Source of the DNA: an alpha proteobacterium U9-1i
GTDB taxonomy: Bacteria > Pseudomonadota > Alphaproteobacteria > Caulobacterales > Aquidulcibacteraceae
Length of the DNA: 64,000 nucleotides
Assembly (NCBI GenBank): GCA_000974665.1
Contig: BBSY01000002.1
Location: 806,001 to 870,000, forward strand
Reading direction: 5' to 3'
A program made the translations under genes and the position numbers. Under the pieces are notes generated by a model. It was given only the letters and a program-made list of their open reading frames with translations. It made no database searches and was not told the DNA's origin. Positions 27,481 to 36,324 of this stretch are shown one piece after another. The stretch's first letter is position 1, and each line of letters starts with the position of its first letter.

Positions 27481-28299
27481 TCATTGCGCCGCTGGAGGCT
27501 CGTTGCGGAATAACCAGAGCATGCCTTGGCGGTACGCTTCGCCGATCGATGCCGCATGTGTGCCGTTTGAGATTGTCACCGTGTTAAGCGCCCACGGCCG
27601 TGACGGTTTGGCGTTCCAATGCTCGAACCATTCCAAGGCATCGGCCCGCAGCGCCGGCCGATCACGCTCTCCGCTTGCGACGAAGAGGCTAAGGTCACTC
27701 CGCGATGCCGGTGCGGCCGGCTGGTCGTAGAAGTCGCGCTCGGATTGGAAGCCCGGATTGCTGGCGATACGGCCCCAAAACAAATCCGGCTGCGTCAGTG
27801 CGGAATAAAGCACGAAGCTTGCACCGCGCGACTGGCCCACGAGCACGCGACGCGCCGGATTTGAGCGAAAGCGCCGCTCGATTTCCGGAAGCAGCTCCTC
27901 GGCGAGGAAGCGCTGGAAAGCCGGCGAGCCGGCGACACGAAAATCGACATGGCGGAGATTGCCGGCGTTGGGATCGAACGTGCCGTAAGCGATGCCGACG
28001 ACGATCGCAGGCGGGATCGGCTCGTCGTAAGTCAGAAAAAGTTGCGTCGGCGCGAGCAGTGGAAAGAGCGAGTCGCCGTCGGTGAGATAGATGGTCGAAT
28101 AGGTCTGCGTCTCGTTCGCGTAATTCTCCGGCAGATTAACATAGATGTGCATCGGCCGGCCAAGGGCGGTTGAGTGCAGCGGAAAATAATCCCCGGCGAG
28201 GGCGGCGAGTGTTGGCGGCGTGGTTGGCGGCGGGGCGGTCGCGCATGACGCCGCGAGAAGAACAAAGGCCGCGACGAGTGCCGCGCGGTACGCCCTCAT
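27481..28299 (-). CDS. Esterase-D/enterochelin esterase-like alpha/beta hydrolase (lipoprotein)
   Basis: A 272-residue hydrolase of the esterase-D/putative esterase family (Fes/YbbA-like). MRAYRAALVAAFVLLAASCATAP contains a lipobox (LAASC), so it is probably lipid-anchored. The nucleophile elbow is GQSRGA (G-x-S-x-G, S in VLVGQSRGASF), and TDGDSLFP and YDEPIPPAIVVGIAYG are typical. The Asp and His of the triad are likely in SGERDRP and NGTHAAS. It follows the TonB-like gene after 5 bp in the acs operon. Substrate unknown. Confidence 0.82.
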   Translation of the reverse strand: MRAYRAALVAAFVLLAASCATAPPPTTPPTLAALAGDYFPLHSTALGRPMHIYVNLPENYANETQTYSTIYLTDGDSLFPLLAPTQLFLTYDEPIPPAIVVGIAYGTFDPNAGNLRHVDFRVAGSPAFQRFLAEELLPEIERRFRSNPARRVLVGQSRGASFVLYSALTQPDLFWGRIASNPGFQSERDFYDQPAAPASRSDLSLFVASGERDRPALRADALEWFEHWNAKPSRPWALNTVTISNGTHAASIGEAYRQGMLWLFRNEPPAAQ

Positions 28300-28304
28300 T
28301 TTTG

Positions 28305-28721
28305 CTATCGATCCCGAAGTCGAAACGGCAGCGGCACACGCATGCGTTCTTCGCCTGACGGGCCGCGATACAGGCGCGTTGTTGCGGTCGGCTCTGTCAG
28401 AGTTGGCGGCGGCGCATTCGGATCGCGATAGATTGAGCATGCTATGTCGATGGCGTGACGGCCAAAGTCCCAGCCGGTCGGCTCTTCCGACCAGATGACG
28501 CAAGTGTTGAAGTAACCATCCGCGTCCACGGCACAGTCCAGCTCGACGCGTCCGGTCTGGCCACGTTGTAGCGCGCGAGGTGGATAGTAGATGCGATCCT
28601 CCAGGTTGATACTAGCGCAGTGAGCTCGCATGTCCGTCACATCGTCGGCGTGAGCCAAGGTGTTGGCGGTCGCTAGCGCGATCGCAATCGCAGGTGTCAG
28701 AGGTTTCAGGCGGCTCGTCAT
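28305..28721 (-). CDS. Exported TonB C-terminal-domain protein
   Basis: A 138-residue protein with a signal peptide (cut near AHA-DD) and a compact domain like the TonB_C fold: [51 protein letters not shown] resembles the Y-P-x-x-A-x-x-x-x-x-G-x-V pattern of energy-transducer C-termini. It lacks a membrane anchor and proline-rich linker, so it is not a full TonB. The start overlaps the acs stop as ATGA; the esterase follows after 5 bp, giving a three-gene operon. Role unknown. Confidence 0.75.
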   Translation of the reverse strand: MTSRLKPLTPAIAIALATANTLAHADDVTDMRAHCASINLEDRIYYPPRALQRGQTGRVELDCAVDADGYFNTCVIWSEEPTGWDFGRHAIDIACSIYRDPNAPPPTLTEPTATTRLYRGPSGEERMRVPLPFRLRDR

Positions 28722-30658
28722 GCGCTCACCCGGTTGTTCACCAAATCATCCACCACGCTTGGATCTGCCAGTGTGCTCGTATCTCCCAAGCTGCCGAGTT
28801 CGTTCTCGGCGATCTTGCGCAGGATGCGGCGCATGATCTTGCCGCTGCGCGTTTTCGGCAGGCCAGGCGCCCATTGGATGATGTCAGGGCTTGCCGTTGG
28901 GCCGATCTCGTGGCGCACCATCTGCACCAGTTCGCGCTTCAGCTCGTCGCTTGGTTCGATGCCCGTTTTCAACGTGACAAAGCAATAGATGCCTTGGCCC
29001 TTGATGTCGTGCGGATAGCCAACGACCGCGGCTTCCGCGACTTTCGTATCAGCCACCAAAGCGCTTTCGATTTCCGCCGTGCCGATGCGGTGGCCGGAAA
29101 CGTTCAGTACGTCGTCGACACGGCCAGTGATCCAATAATAGCCGTCCTCATCGCGCCGGCAGCCATCACCCGTGAAATACATGCCGGGGTAGGTGGAGAA
29201 ATACGTGTCGAAGAAACGCTGGTGATCCTTGTAGACGGTGCGCATTTGCCCCGGCCACGAATCGAGCAGCACGAGGTTTCCGCTGGTCGCGCCTTCGAGC
29301 AATTGGCCTTGCTCGTTCACGAGCGCCGGCTTCACACCGAAGAACGGCCGCGTCGCGCTGCCGGGCTTCATCGCCGTGGCGCCGGGAAGATTGGTGATCA
29401 ACGCAGCGCCGGTTTCGGTTTGCCACCACGTGTCAACGACGGGGCAGCGGCTGTCGCCGACCGTTCGGTAGTACCAAAGCCACGCCTCGGGATTGATGGG
29501 CTCGCCGACCGTGCCGAGCAGCCGTAGCGACTGCCGTGACGCCTTCTTCACCGGCGCTTCGCCTTCACGCATCAAAGCGCGCAACGCCGTTGGGGCCGTG
29601 TAGAAGATGTTCACTTGATGTTTGTCAACAACTTCCCAGAAGCGCGAGGTGGTTGGGTAGTTCGGCACGCCCTCAAACACGAGCGACGTCGCGCCATTCG
29701 CGAGCGGGCCATAGACGATATAGGTGTGACCCGTGACCCAACCCACGTCAGCGGTGCACCAATAGATGTCGCCGTCGTGATAATCGAACACGTATTGGTG
29801 CGTCATCGCCGCATAGACGAGATAGCCGCCGGTGGTGTGCAGCACGCCTTTCGGTTTGCCGGTTGAGCCCGACGTGTAGAGGATGAACAGTGGATCTTCC
29901 GCACCCATCGGTTCGCAGGGGCACTCGGCGCTGACGTTCGCGGCGGCGGTTTCGTACACGACGTCACGCGGCGCATTCATCGGCACATCGCCGCCAGTGC
30001 GGGTGACGACGATCACGCGTTCGACTTTCGGCGCCAATAGGCAAGCGTCGTCGACATTGCGCTTGAGTGGGATCGTTTTACCGCCGCGCACGCCTTCGTC
30101 AGCGGTGATGATCACCTTCGAATCGCAATCATTGATGCGATTGGCAAGGCTATCAGGTGAGAAGCCGCCAAACACGACCGAATGCATCGCGCCGATCCGC
30201 GCGCAGGCGAGCATCGCGTACGCCGCCTCGAGGATCATCGGCATGTAGATCGTAACGGCGTCGCCCTTCTTCACGCCTTGCGCCTTCAGCACATTGGCGA
30301 AGCGGCAGACGTGTTCGTGCAATTGCCGGTACGTGACCGATTTCGACTGTTCGGGATCGTCGCCCTCCCAAATGAGCGCGACCTGATCCCCGCGCGTCGC
30401 CAGATGCCGATCGATGCAATTGTAAGAGACATTGAGGATGCCATCCTCATACCAGCGGATGCGGAAATCATCCTTGCGGAATGAAACGTCCTTCACCTTT
30501 GTGTACGGCTTCATCCAATCGAGCCGCTGGCCTTCGACGCCCCAGAACGCTTCGGGGTCCGCGAGCGCGGCCGCGTGTTTTGCGCGATAGGCCACGTCAT
30601 CGACATAGGCTTTGCGCGCCCAGGCATCTGGAACGGGGATCACAACGGATTCAGACAT
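28718..30658 (-). CDS. acs: Acetyl-CoA synthetase
   Basis: A 646-residue Acs, the enzyme that makes acetyl-CoA from acetate, ATP and CoA. Motifs: [19 protein letters not shown] near residues 255-273, [22 protein letters not shown], and the C-terminal [20 protein letters not shown], where the Lys is the target of protein acetylation. Length (E. coli Acs 652) fits. It leads an operon with the TonB-like and esterase genes and lies 90 bp downstream of the AsnC-type gene on the same strand. Confidence 0.97.
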   Translation of the reverse strand: MSESVVIPVPDAWARKAYVDDVAYRAKHAAALADPEAFWGVEGQRLDWMKPYTKVKDVSFRKDDFRIRWYEDGILNVSYNCIDRHLATRGDQVALIWEGDDPEQSKSVTYRQLHEHVCRFANVLKAQGVKKGDAVTIYMPMILEAAYAMLACARIGAMHSVVFGGFSPDSLANRINDCDSKVIITADEGVRGGKTIPLKRNVDDACLLAPKVERVIVVTRTGGDVPMNAPRDVVYETAAANVSAECPCEPMGAEDPLFILYTSGSTGKPKGVLHTTGGYLVYAAMTHQYVFDYHDGDIYWCTADVGWVTGHTYIVYGPLANGATSLVFEGVPNYPTTSRFWEVVDKHQVNIFYTAPTALRALMREGEAPVKKASRQSLRLLGTVGEPINPEAWLWYYRTVGDSRCPVVDTWWQTETGAALITNLPGATAMKPGSATRPFFGVKPALVNEQGQLLEGATSGNLVLLDSWPGQMRTVYKDHQRFFDTYFSTYPGMYFTGDGCRRDEDGYYWITGRVDDVLNVSGHRIGTAEIESALVADTKVAEAAVVGYPHDIKGQGIYCFVTLKTGIEPSDELKRELVQMVRHEIGPTASPDIIQWAPGLPKTRSGKIMRRILRKIAENELGSLGDTSTLADPSVVDDLVNNRVSA

Positions 30659-30748
30659 CAGCGCTCCTCATTCGCATTTATGCACCGCGGGCGTCCTCAT
30701 GGGCAATCGCGGCGCCGGACAGCGACGCGCTCGCGGTTCATATTTCGC

Positions 30749-31225
30749 TTAATGGGCGACGCTGGCGGCGCGGCGAAACACCGTGCGAATAGTGAAATTG
30801 CTGACAAGCCTGCGCACGCCGGGCAAGCGTGACAGCGTTTCCTGGTGGACGCGCTGATAGCGATCGTCGTCGGCAATAACGATGCGCAGCAGATAATCGC
30901 TCTCGCCCGTCATCAGATGGCAGTCCTGAACCTCGCGACACAACGCTACCGCGCGCTCGAACGCTGCCATGGTCTCCTGACGTTGGTTCTCCAGCGTCAC
31001 CGCGACAAAGACAGTCGCACTCCGGCCCAGCGCGCGCTCGGAGAGGATGGCGGCGTAGCCCTCGATCACGCCCGCTGCCTCCATCGCCTTGACGCGTCGG
31101 TGGCAGGCGGAGGGGGAGAGTCCAATGCGTTCAGCCAGAACCGAGCTGGTGAGCGCCCCGTCGCGCTCAAGCTCAATCAGGATCTTGTGGTCGAAATCGT
31201 CGAGCTGGGCGGGAGAATTTGGCAT
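30749..31225 (-). CDS. Lrp/AsnC-family regulator, divergent from alanine dehydrogenase
   Basis: A 158-residue Lrp/AsnC regulator: HTH LDDFDHKILIELERDGALTSSVLAERIGLSPSACHRRVKAMEAAGVIEGY, then the RAM effector domain (EVQDCHLMTGESDYLLRIV). The start at 31225 is the first ATG consistent with MPNSPAQLDDFDHK; the frame continuing to 31807 is the complement of ald and is rejected. The gene is divergent from ald with 123 bp between, the arrangement known for AldR-type regulators that respond to alanine, so it probably activates or represses ald. Confidence 0.9.
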   Translation of the reverse strand: MPNSPAQLDDFDHKILIELERDGALTSSVLAERIGLSPSACHRRVKAMEAAGVIEGYAAILSERALGRSATVFVAVTLENQRQETMAAFERAVALCREVQDCHLMTGESDYLLRIVIADDDRYQRVHQETLSRLPGVRRLVSNFTIRTVFRRAASVAH

Positions 31226-31348
31226 CTTGATAGGCAAGATGACAGAAAATCGGCGATTGATCCACGGTGGCAGGAAAAATATCGAAGAAAGTGCGCGGCA
31301 CATGGGATATTTCGGCGTCAAAGAGCAATATTGCCGGAGGAAATCCCA
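31226..31348. promoter_or_regulatory. Shared regulatory region of the asnC-type gene and ald
   Basis: The 123-bp intergenic DNA is locally AT-rich and contains a perfect palindrome GCAATATTGC (31325-31334), 14 bp before the ald start and overlapping the spot where its ribosome site (GGAGG) begins. It also holds shorter ATATC/GATAT motifs. These fit Lrp/AsnC operator style (imperfect 15-bp dyads with AT centre), but I have not established a site. Confidence 0.45.
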
Positions 31349-32461
31349 ATGCGCGTCGGCTGCCCGAAGGAAATCAAAGTTCACGAGTATCGCGTCGGGC
31401 TGACGCCAGAGAGTGCGGCGGAGCTGGTGCGCACCGGCAATGAAGTGTTCCTGGAAACCAAAGCAGGCGAGGGCATCGGCGCGCCGGACGCGGTGTACGA
31501 AAAAGTCGGCGTGAAAATCCTGCCGAACGCCGACGCGGTGTTCGAGCAGGCTGAAATGATCGTGAAGGTGAAGGAGCCGCAGGCGGTTGAGATCGCGCGG
31601 TTGAAGCCGAAGCACACGCTCTTCACGTACCTCCACCTCGCGCCCGATCCGGAGCAGGCCGAAGGGCTGATGAAATCTGGCGCGACCTGCATCGCCTATG
31701 AAACCGTCACCGATAAAGACGGCCGCTTGCCGCTGCTGAAGCCGATGAGCGAAGTCGCCGGCCGTATGTCGATCCAAGTCGGCGCGCATTATCTTGAGAA
31801 GGCGCATGGCGGCCGCGGCGTGCTAATGGGCGGCGTCCCCGGCGTGCAGCCGGCGCACATCGTGATCCTTGGCGCCGGCGTTTCCGGCTACAACGCCGCG
31901 CAGATCGCCGTCGGCATGCGCGCGCGCGTCACCGTGTTCGACAAGAACCCGCAGCGGCTTGAGGAGCTTGACCGCGAATTCAACGGCCGCCTTGAAACCG
32001 TGTATTCAACCAAGGCCGCGATCGAGGAAGCGGTGAAGGAAGCCGATGTCGTCGTCGGCGCGGTGCTCGTCGCGGGCGCGGCCGCGCCGAAGCTGATCAC
32101 CAAGGCGATGCTGAAGACGATGCGCCCCGGCTCGGTGCTGGTGGATATTTCGATCGACCAAGGCGGCTGCTTCGAAACCTCGCACGCCACCACCCACAGC
32201 GAACCCGTGTTCAATGTGGATGGCATCATCCATTATTGCGTCGCCAACATGCCCGGCGCGGTCGCCCGCACCAGCGCCTTCGCGCTTAACAACGCGACGC
32301 TCCCGTTCGCGCTCGCGCTCGCCAACAAGGGCTACAAGAAGGCGTTGCAAGACGATCCACACCTCGCCTTCGGCCTCAACGTCTACGAAGGCGCGATCGC
32401 GCACGAGGCGGTGGCGAAGGATTTGGGCAAGCCCTACGTGCGCCCGAGTTGGTTGGAGTAG
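31349..32461 (+). CDS. ald: Alanine dehydrogenase
   Basis: A 370-residue L-alanine dehydrogenase (NAD-dependent, reversible conversion of alanine to pyruvate and ammonia). Landmarks: MRVGCPKEIKVHEYRVGLTP, the substrate-side VKVKEPQ and FTYLHLAPD, nucleotide-binding GAGVSGYNAAQIA, and DISIDQGGCFETSHATTHSEPVF. The GGAGG ribosome site is 8 nt ahead of the ATG. The long frame starting at 30845 runs through the regulator on the opposite strand. It is divergent from an Lrp/AsnC gene. Confidence 0.97.
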   Translation: MRVGCPKEIKVHEYRVGLTPESAAELVRTGNEVFLETKAGEGIGAPDAVYEKVGVKILPNADAVFEQAEMIVKVKEPQAVEIARLKPKHTLFTYLHLAPDPEQAEGLMKSGATCIAYETVTDKDGRLPLLKPMSEVAGRMSIQVGAHYLEKAHGGRGVLMGGVPGVQPAHIVILGAGVSGYNAAQIAVGMRARVTVFDKNPQRLEELDREFNGRLETVYSTKAAIEEAVKEADVVVGAVLVAGAAAPKLITKAMLKTMRPGSVLVDISIDQGGCFETSHATTHSEPVFNVDGIIHYCVANMPGAVARTSAFALNNATLPFALALANKGYKKALQDDPHLAFGLNVYEGAIAHEAVAKDLGKPYVRPSWLE

Positions 32462-32510
32462 GGTTCCGCTTCTGGCCCGAAGCGGACATGCGCTTCCAAC
32501 AACTAAGTCC

Positions 32511-32610
32511 GTCATCCCGGACACGCGGAGCGTGATCCGGGACCCAGTGGCAAACGACGAACCCTTCGATCCCCTGGGTCCCGGCTCTCCCTTCGGTCGG
32601 CCGGGATGAC
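32511..32610. repeat. MITE-like palindromic element, copy 1
   Basis: A 100-bp element bounded by the 10-bp inverted ends GTCATCCCGG (32511-32520) and CCGGGATGAC (32601-32610) and carrying an inner inverted pair GGGACCCAG / CTGGGTCCC. A diverged second copy begins 40 bp further on. Both are non-coding and of the kind found in many alphaproteobacterial chromosomes as scattered palindromes. Confidence 0.75.
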
Positions 32611-32650
32611 GGTGGTTCCTCGATGAAGTCCGTCTTCGGCGAACAGCAGA

Positions 32651-32756
32651 CTTCGTCATTCCGGACGCGCGAAGCGCGATCCGGAACCCAGGGGCAATCA
32701 GCGCGTCCTTGGCCCCTGGGTTCCGGGTTCGGCTTCGCCGTCCCGGAATGACGAAG
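32651..32756. repeat. MITE-like palindromic element, copy 2
   Basis: A 106-bp element with 14-bp perfect inverted ends, CTTCGTCATTCCGG (32651-32664) and CCGGAATGACGAAG (32743-32756), and an inner CCGGAACCCAGGGG / CCCCTGGGTTCCGG pair. It is in the same orientation as copy 1. The remaining gap (32757-32890) shows nothing I can name. Confidence 0.75.
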
Positions 32757-32890
32757 AGTTTTGCCGTCGAAGGTGAGCGCTAAACCTCACCCTTCCACTT
32801 ATCGCCATCACGAACTGTGGCCCGGCGACGAGGTTCGAATACGGGCCGGTAAGTTATGGCTGCGCGCGCGCGTCGTGCTAGCGTCGATGT

Positions 32891-33328
32891 ATGACACAGA
32901 GTCAACGCACCCTCATTGCCTTCTACGCGCTCGTCGCGATTGCCGCGCTCATCACGACGTGGGGGCAGAACATCGCGTACTTTGGAGACGGCCTGTTCGC
33001 CGCGTTTCAAAGCTTCGCACTGGAGGCGAAGGCCAATCCAGCCAGCCGATCGATCAGTGTCGATATCGGCTTCTTCCTGCTGGCCGCGTCGGCCTTCATG
33101 GTGATCGAAGCGCGGCGGCTCGGCGTGCGCTTCGTGTGGCTCTACATCTTGGGCGGCTTTCTCATCGCCATCAGCGTCACGTTCGCGCTCTTCATGATCG
33201 CGCGCGAACTGCGCATCGCCAGGCAGCCAGAACGGGGCGGAGCGTGGTCGCTGACCGTTAGCGACCTGATTGGGCTCGCGTTGGTGGCGGCGGCGGTGCT
33301 GGCGCTAAGCTGGTTCATCTTGACCTAG
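32891..33328 (+). CDS. DUF2834-like membrane protein
   Basis: A 145-residue membrane protein with four helices (about residues 8-24, 55-75, 85-105 and 122-143). The opening, with TTWGQNIAYFGDG, and the following FFLLAASAFMVIEARRLGVRFVWLYILGG are in keeping with DUF2834 (a two- to four-helix family of unknown function). The start at 32891 is the only ATG that keeps the first helix whole. It is followed by a PAP2 gene after about 80 bp on the same strand. Confidence 0.72.
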   Translation: MTQSQRTLIAFYALVAIAALITTWGQNIAYFGDGLFAAFQSFALEAKANPASRSISVDIGFFLLAASAFMVIEARRLGVRFVWLYILGGFLIAISVTFALFMIARELRIARQPERGGAWSLTVSDLIGLALVAAAVLALSWFILT

Positions 33329-33411
33329 CGTCGCCGCAAAGAAGCCCGAGACGGGCTGGCGGGCGGTTGGTATCGCGACGCGAGCGGCTCGGCGCCGACG
33401 CGGGGGATGAC

Positions 33412-34392
33412 GTGCGGTTCAACATTGATGCGATGGAATGGCTGGCCGCGCACCGGTCGCCCGTGCTTACGGATTTTTTCCAGTTTTGGACCGCTTTCGG
33501 CGACGTCCAAGGTTATGTGCTGGTCTTCGCTCTCTTGTTTATGGCGGTGGATAAACCGCTCGCGGTGCGATTTGGCGTGATCGCGCTCGTCGCGATGAGC
33601 CTCAATCACGTCCTGAAGGAGCTCATTCAAAATCCTCGGCCTTTCATCGAAGGTGAACTCTATTTGCAGCGTTGGGCTGTCAGCACCGACACGGCGGCGG
33701 CGTTGGCGCGCGAATACTCTACGCCTTCCGGCCACGCGATGGCCGCCGGCGCTGCCTACACGTATCTCGCGGGGCTGCTGCGCAAGCCGTATGTGCTTGT
33801 CGGCGCGCTGGTGGTGATCGTGCTGGTCGGCGCCTCTCGGCCTTATCTCGGCGTGCATTATGTCGAAGATATCCTGCTCGGGTGGATTATCGGCGGGTGC
33901 CTCGCATTGCTCGCGCTTCGATACGCTGGAGCAGCGCCGTCGGCGTGGAGCCGGTTGCGCGCGCCACTGCGTATCGCGTTGTGCGCAGCGTTTAGCGCCT
34001 CGGTGTGGCTCGCCACAGTGGCGCTGAACGGTTGGTCGCTCGTCGGCGTTCCGCACGCCTTTATCAGCCAGCTGGGTTTCCTCACCGGCTTAATGGTCGC
34101 GTGGCCGTGGGAGGCAAGGCGCCTACGCTTCGATCCACGCAGCGCTACGATCGCGATCAAAACAGTGCGCGTGGCTTTGTGCGTCGCGCTCGTCGCCGTG
34201 ACACTGGTGGTGCTCGACCAAATCGTGGAGCGTATTGCTTCCGACGACACTATTCTCGGCCATGCCCTACGTTACCTGCGCTATGTCGCGTCGGCGTCTG
34301 TCGGCGTGTTGCTGGCGCCGCTGCTTTGCGTGAGGTTGGGCCTGGGCGCGGCGTCCGCTGACATTATCCGCCCGAGCCATACGGCCGCGTGA
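33412..34392 (+). CDS. PAP2 superfamily phosphatase
   Basis: A 326-residue integral membrane phosphatase. The three PAP2 motifs are exact: KELIQNPRP (KX6RP), PSGH within YSTPSGHAMA, and SRPYLGVH (SRX5H). Such enzymes dephosphorylate phosphatidic acid, undecaprenyl pyrophosphate or lipid A-linked phosphates, with the active site facing the periplasm. Beyond the PAP2 core, an extra membrane region of about 150 residues follows. The GTG at 33412 has GGGGGA before it; the TTG at 33367 is less likely. Its stop overlaps the convergent VOC gene. Confidence 0.88.
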   Translation: MRFNIDAMEWLAAHRSPVLTDFFQFWTAFGDVQGYVLVFALLFMAVDKPLAVRFGVIALVAMSLNHVLKELIQNPRPFIEGELYLQRWAVSTDTAAALAREYSTPSGHAMAAGAAYTYLAGLLRKPYVLVGALVVIVLVGASRPYLGVHYVEDILLGWIIGGCLALLALRYAGAAPSAWSRLRAPLRIALCAAFSASVWLATVALNGWSLVGVPHAFISQLGFLTGLMVAWPWEARRLRFDPRSATIAIKTVRVALCVALVAVTLVVLDQIVERIASDDTILGHALRYLRYVASASVGVLLAPLLCVRLGLGAASADIIRPSHTAA

Positions 34393-34747
34393 TTATTTCT
34401 AGGTAATGACCGGAAGGATCATTGAAATACACGCCGCGTCCGCCGTCGTGATGATTGATCTGGGCTTTGTGCGCGTGACGCGGGTCCGCCCAATAGTCCA
34501 GCTGTCGCGCCTGAATGCGGCCAAAAATCTCGTCGAATTCCGCCTCGCTCACCAGAAACGCGTAGTGCTCAACGATCATCGGTTCGTCTGTGGAGATGAA
34601 GTCGAGGCTGACTCCGTTGGCGGTGTCCACCACCATAAACGGACCGAAGCGCCTCGGCGGCGGCAGGCCAAGAATGTCTGCGACGAAGACCGCGGATTCC
34701 GCGTTGTCGCGCGCATGAACGATCGTGTGGTTGAGCTGAACGGCCAT
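34364..34747 (-). CDS. VOC (glyoxalase-fold) family protein
   Basis: A 127-residue VOC protein with metal-site pattern: H in LNHTIVHA, E/D and H in IVEHYAFLV, and E in GHYLEIITRPYG; GRGVYFNDPSGHYLE is the usual end of a glyoxalase/bleomycin-resistance-type module. Binds a metal and probably catalyses a reaction on a small substrate, unknown. The ATG at 34747 is used; the frame to 34819 starts in the overlap with the next gene. It overlaps the PAP2 gene tail by 29 bp on the opposite strand. Confidence 0.82.
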   Translation of the reverse strand: MAVQLNHTIVHARDNAESAVFVADILGLPPPRRFGPFMVVDTANGVSLDFISTDEPMIVEHYAFLVSEAEFDEIFGRIQARQLDYWADPRHAHKAQINHHDGGRGVYFNDPSGHYLEIITRPYGSGG

Positions 34748-34810
34748 GCGCTGAACATAGGTTCGCGCATCGCCAAGGCAACCGATGCGCCGCTCATTGG
34801 TTGAGCCACC

Positions 34811-35128
34811 ATGGCGCAACCAATCTCAATCACCATCCCGCACAGACTGGGCAAGGCCGAAGCGCGCGCCCGCATCGTCGGCGGCTTCGATCGGCTCAAA
34901 TCTCAGATAACCGCCGCGCATATCGCCAATTTCACCCAAGGGTGGGACGGTGATCGGCTGACTTTTCAAGCCCAAGGCCTCGGCCAAACCATCACTGGCC
35001 GCCTTGACGTGAACGAGACCGATATCCGCATGGAAATCGATCTGCCGGCGTTTCTCGCGAACCTTGCTGACAAGATTGCGGGCAAGCTGCGCCGCGAAGG
35101 CCAATTGTTGCTGGAGAAGAAGCCCTAA
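34811..35128 (+). CDS. Polyhydroxyalkanoate system family protein (PF09650-like)
   Basis: A 105-residue protein, MAQPISITIPHRLGKAEARARIVGGFDRLKSQ..., that follows the PHA granule-associated small-protein pattern: an N-terminal H-x-L-x-x-x-x-A-R stretch, TQGWDGDRLTFQAQGLGQTITGRLDVNETDIRMEIDLP, and a C-terminal amphipathic helix. The biochemical role is not known. It starts 63 bp beyond the divergent VOC gene start and ends 4 bp into namZ on the other strand. Confidence 0.72.
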   Translation: MAQPISITIPHRLGKAEARARIVGGFDRLKSQITAAHIANFTQGWDGDRLTFQAQGLGQTITGRLDVNETDIRMEIDLPAFLANLADKIAGKLRREGQLLLEKKP

Positions 35129-36324
35129 TACAACAATAGCGCTGCGCGTTCGGCGGCCCAGGCTTGCTCATCCGGCCTGGTCAGCGCGTCCAGATCGGCC
35201 GGCGTCGCGTTCGCATCGTCCACCCATTCGCGCAGCAGTGGCGAGCCGTTGATCACGTCGATCGCGAGCTTTCCGAGTTCATACTCGTACGGGAAATCGC
35301 GCCAGAGATCGTACGCAGGATAGAGCCTGCGGATCGCCTTGAAGCCAAGCGTCTGCACGCGCCACGGCTGAAACGCCGCGTGATCATAGCTGCTGTCTTC
35401 GACGTGGATTTGAACGCCGCTGCAAAGTTTATGGACGTGCTTGTGGAATGTCGGCTCGAACCAGCAATCGCGCAGTTTGCAGCCGTTCAGCCATTGCGGC
35501 GCGATGGCGTGCATCTCTTTGATCACAGCTCGCGCGTCGATGTCCGGCGCGCCGAACAATTCCAGCGGCCGCGTCGTGCCGCGGCCTTCGGAAAGCGTCG
35601 TGCCTTCGAGCATCACCGTGCCGGCATAAGCGCGCGCCATCCAAAGATTCGGCGCGTTTGGTGACGGATTGATCCAAGTGCGTTCGCCGAGCGGCCAGCC
35701 ATAGCCAGGCGCGGCGCCTGGGTCGTAGCCCTCGATTGTGATCACGCGATACGCGACGTCGAGCTTGTAGTGCGCGATGAACCAATGCCCGAGCTCCCCG
35801 AGCGTGAGCCCGTGGCGCATCGGCATCGGCCCGGCGCCGACAAAGCTCTCCCAGCCCGCGCGCAGTGTAAGCCCTTCAATTGGCCGCCCCGCCGGGTTGG
35901 GCCGATCGAGCACCCACACCTCTTTGCCGGCTTTCGCGCATTCTTCGAGCATGTAGAGCAGGGTGGTGATGAAGGTGTAGATGCGGCAGCCGAGATCCTG
36001 CATGTCAATCAGCACGACATCGAACGTGCTCATCATCTGCCCGGTTGGCCGGCGCGTTTCGCCATAGAGGCTGAACACCGGCACGCCATGCACCGGATCG
36101 TTATAATCCGGGCTCTCCATCATGTTGTCTTGCTTGTCGCCGCGCATGCCGTGCTGCGGGCCGAATGTCGCGCTGATGTTCACGCCAGCGGCGACGAGCG
36201 CGTCGAGCGAATGCGTGAGATCAGCCGTTACCGACGCCGGATGCGCCAGCAATGCCACGCGCTTGCCCGCAAGCGGCGCGCGCAAAGCAGGATCTGCGAG
36301 CAAGCGGTCAAGGCCGAATTTCAT
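35125..36324 (-). CDS. namZ: Exo-beta-N-acetylmuramidase NamZ-like (DUF1343)
   Basis: A 399-residue protein of the DUF1343 family, whose Bacillus member NamZ removes terminal MurNAc from cell-wall fragments. Typical stretches are FGPQHGMRGDKQDNMMESPDY, VVLIDMQDLGCRIYTFITTLLYMLEECAKAGKEVWVLDRPNPAGR, and LEGTTLSEGRGTTRPLELFGAP. No clear signal peptide is present, so it would act in the cytoplasm or be exported some other way, which is unlike the secreted Bacillus form. Its start overlaps the DOMON-like gene stop, making a two-gene operon. Confidence 0.88.
   Translation of the reverse strand: MKFGLDRLLADPALRAPLAGKRVALLAHPASVTADLTHSLDALVAAGVNISATFGPQHGMRGDKQDNMMESPDYNDPVHGVPVFSLYGETRRPTGQMMSTFDVVLIDMQDLGCRIYTFITTLLYMLEECAKAGKEVWVLDRPNPAGRPIEGLTLRAGWESFVGAGPMPMRHGLTLGELGHWFIAHYKLDVAYRVITIEGYDPGAAPGYGWPLGERTWINPSPNAPNLWMARAYAGTVMLEGTTLSEGRGTTRPLELFGAPDIDARAVIKEMHAIAPQWLNGCKLRDCWFEPTFHKHVHKLCSGVQIHVEDSSYDHAAFQPWRVQTLGFKAIRRLYPAYDLWRDFPYEYELGKLAIDVINGSPLLREWVDDANATPADLDALTRPDEQAWAAERAALLLY

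Noticed and set aside
30845-31348. Long plus-strand frame leading into ald
   Set aside because: It is antisense to the Lrp/AsnC gene; ald has its own GGAGG and ATG at 31349.
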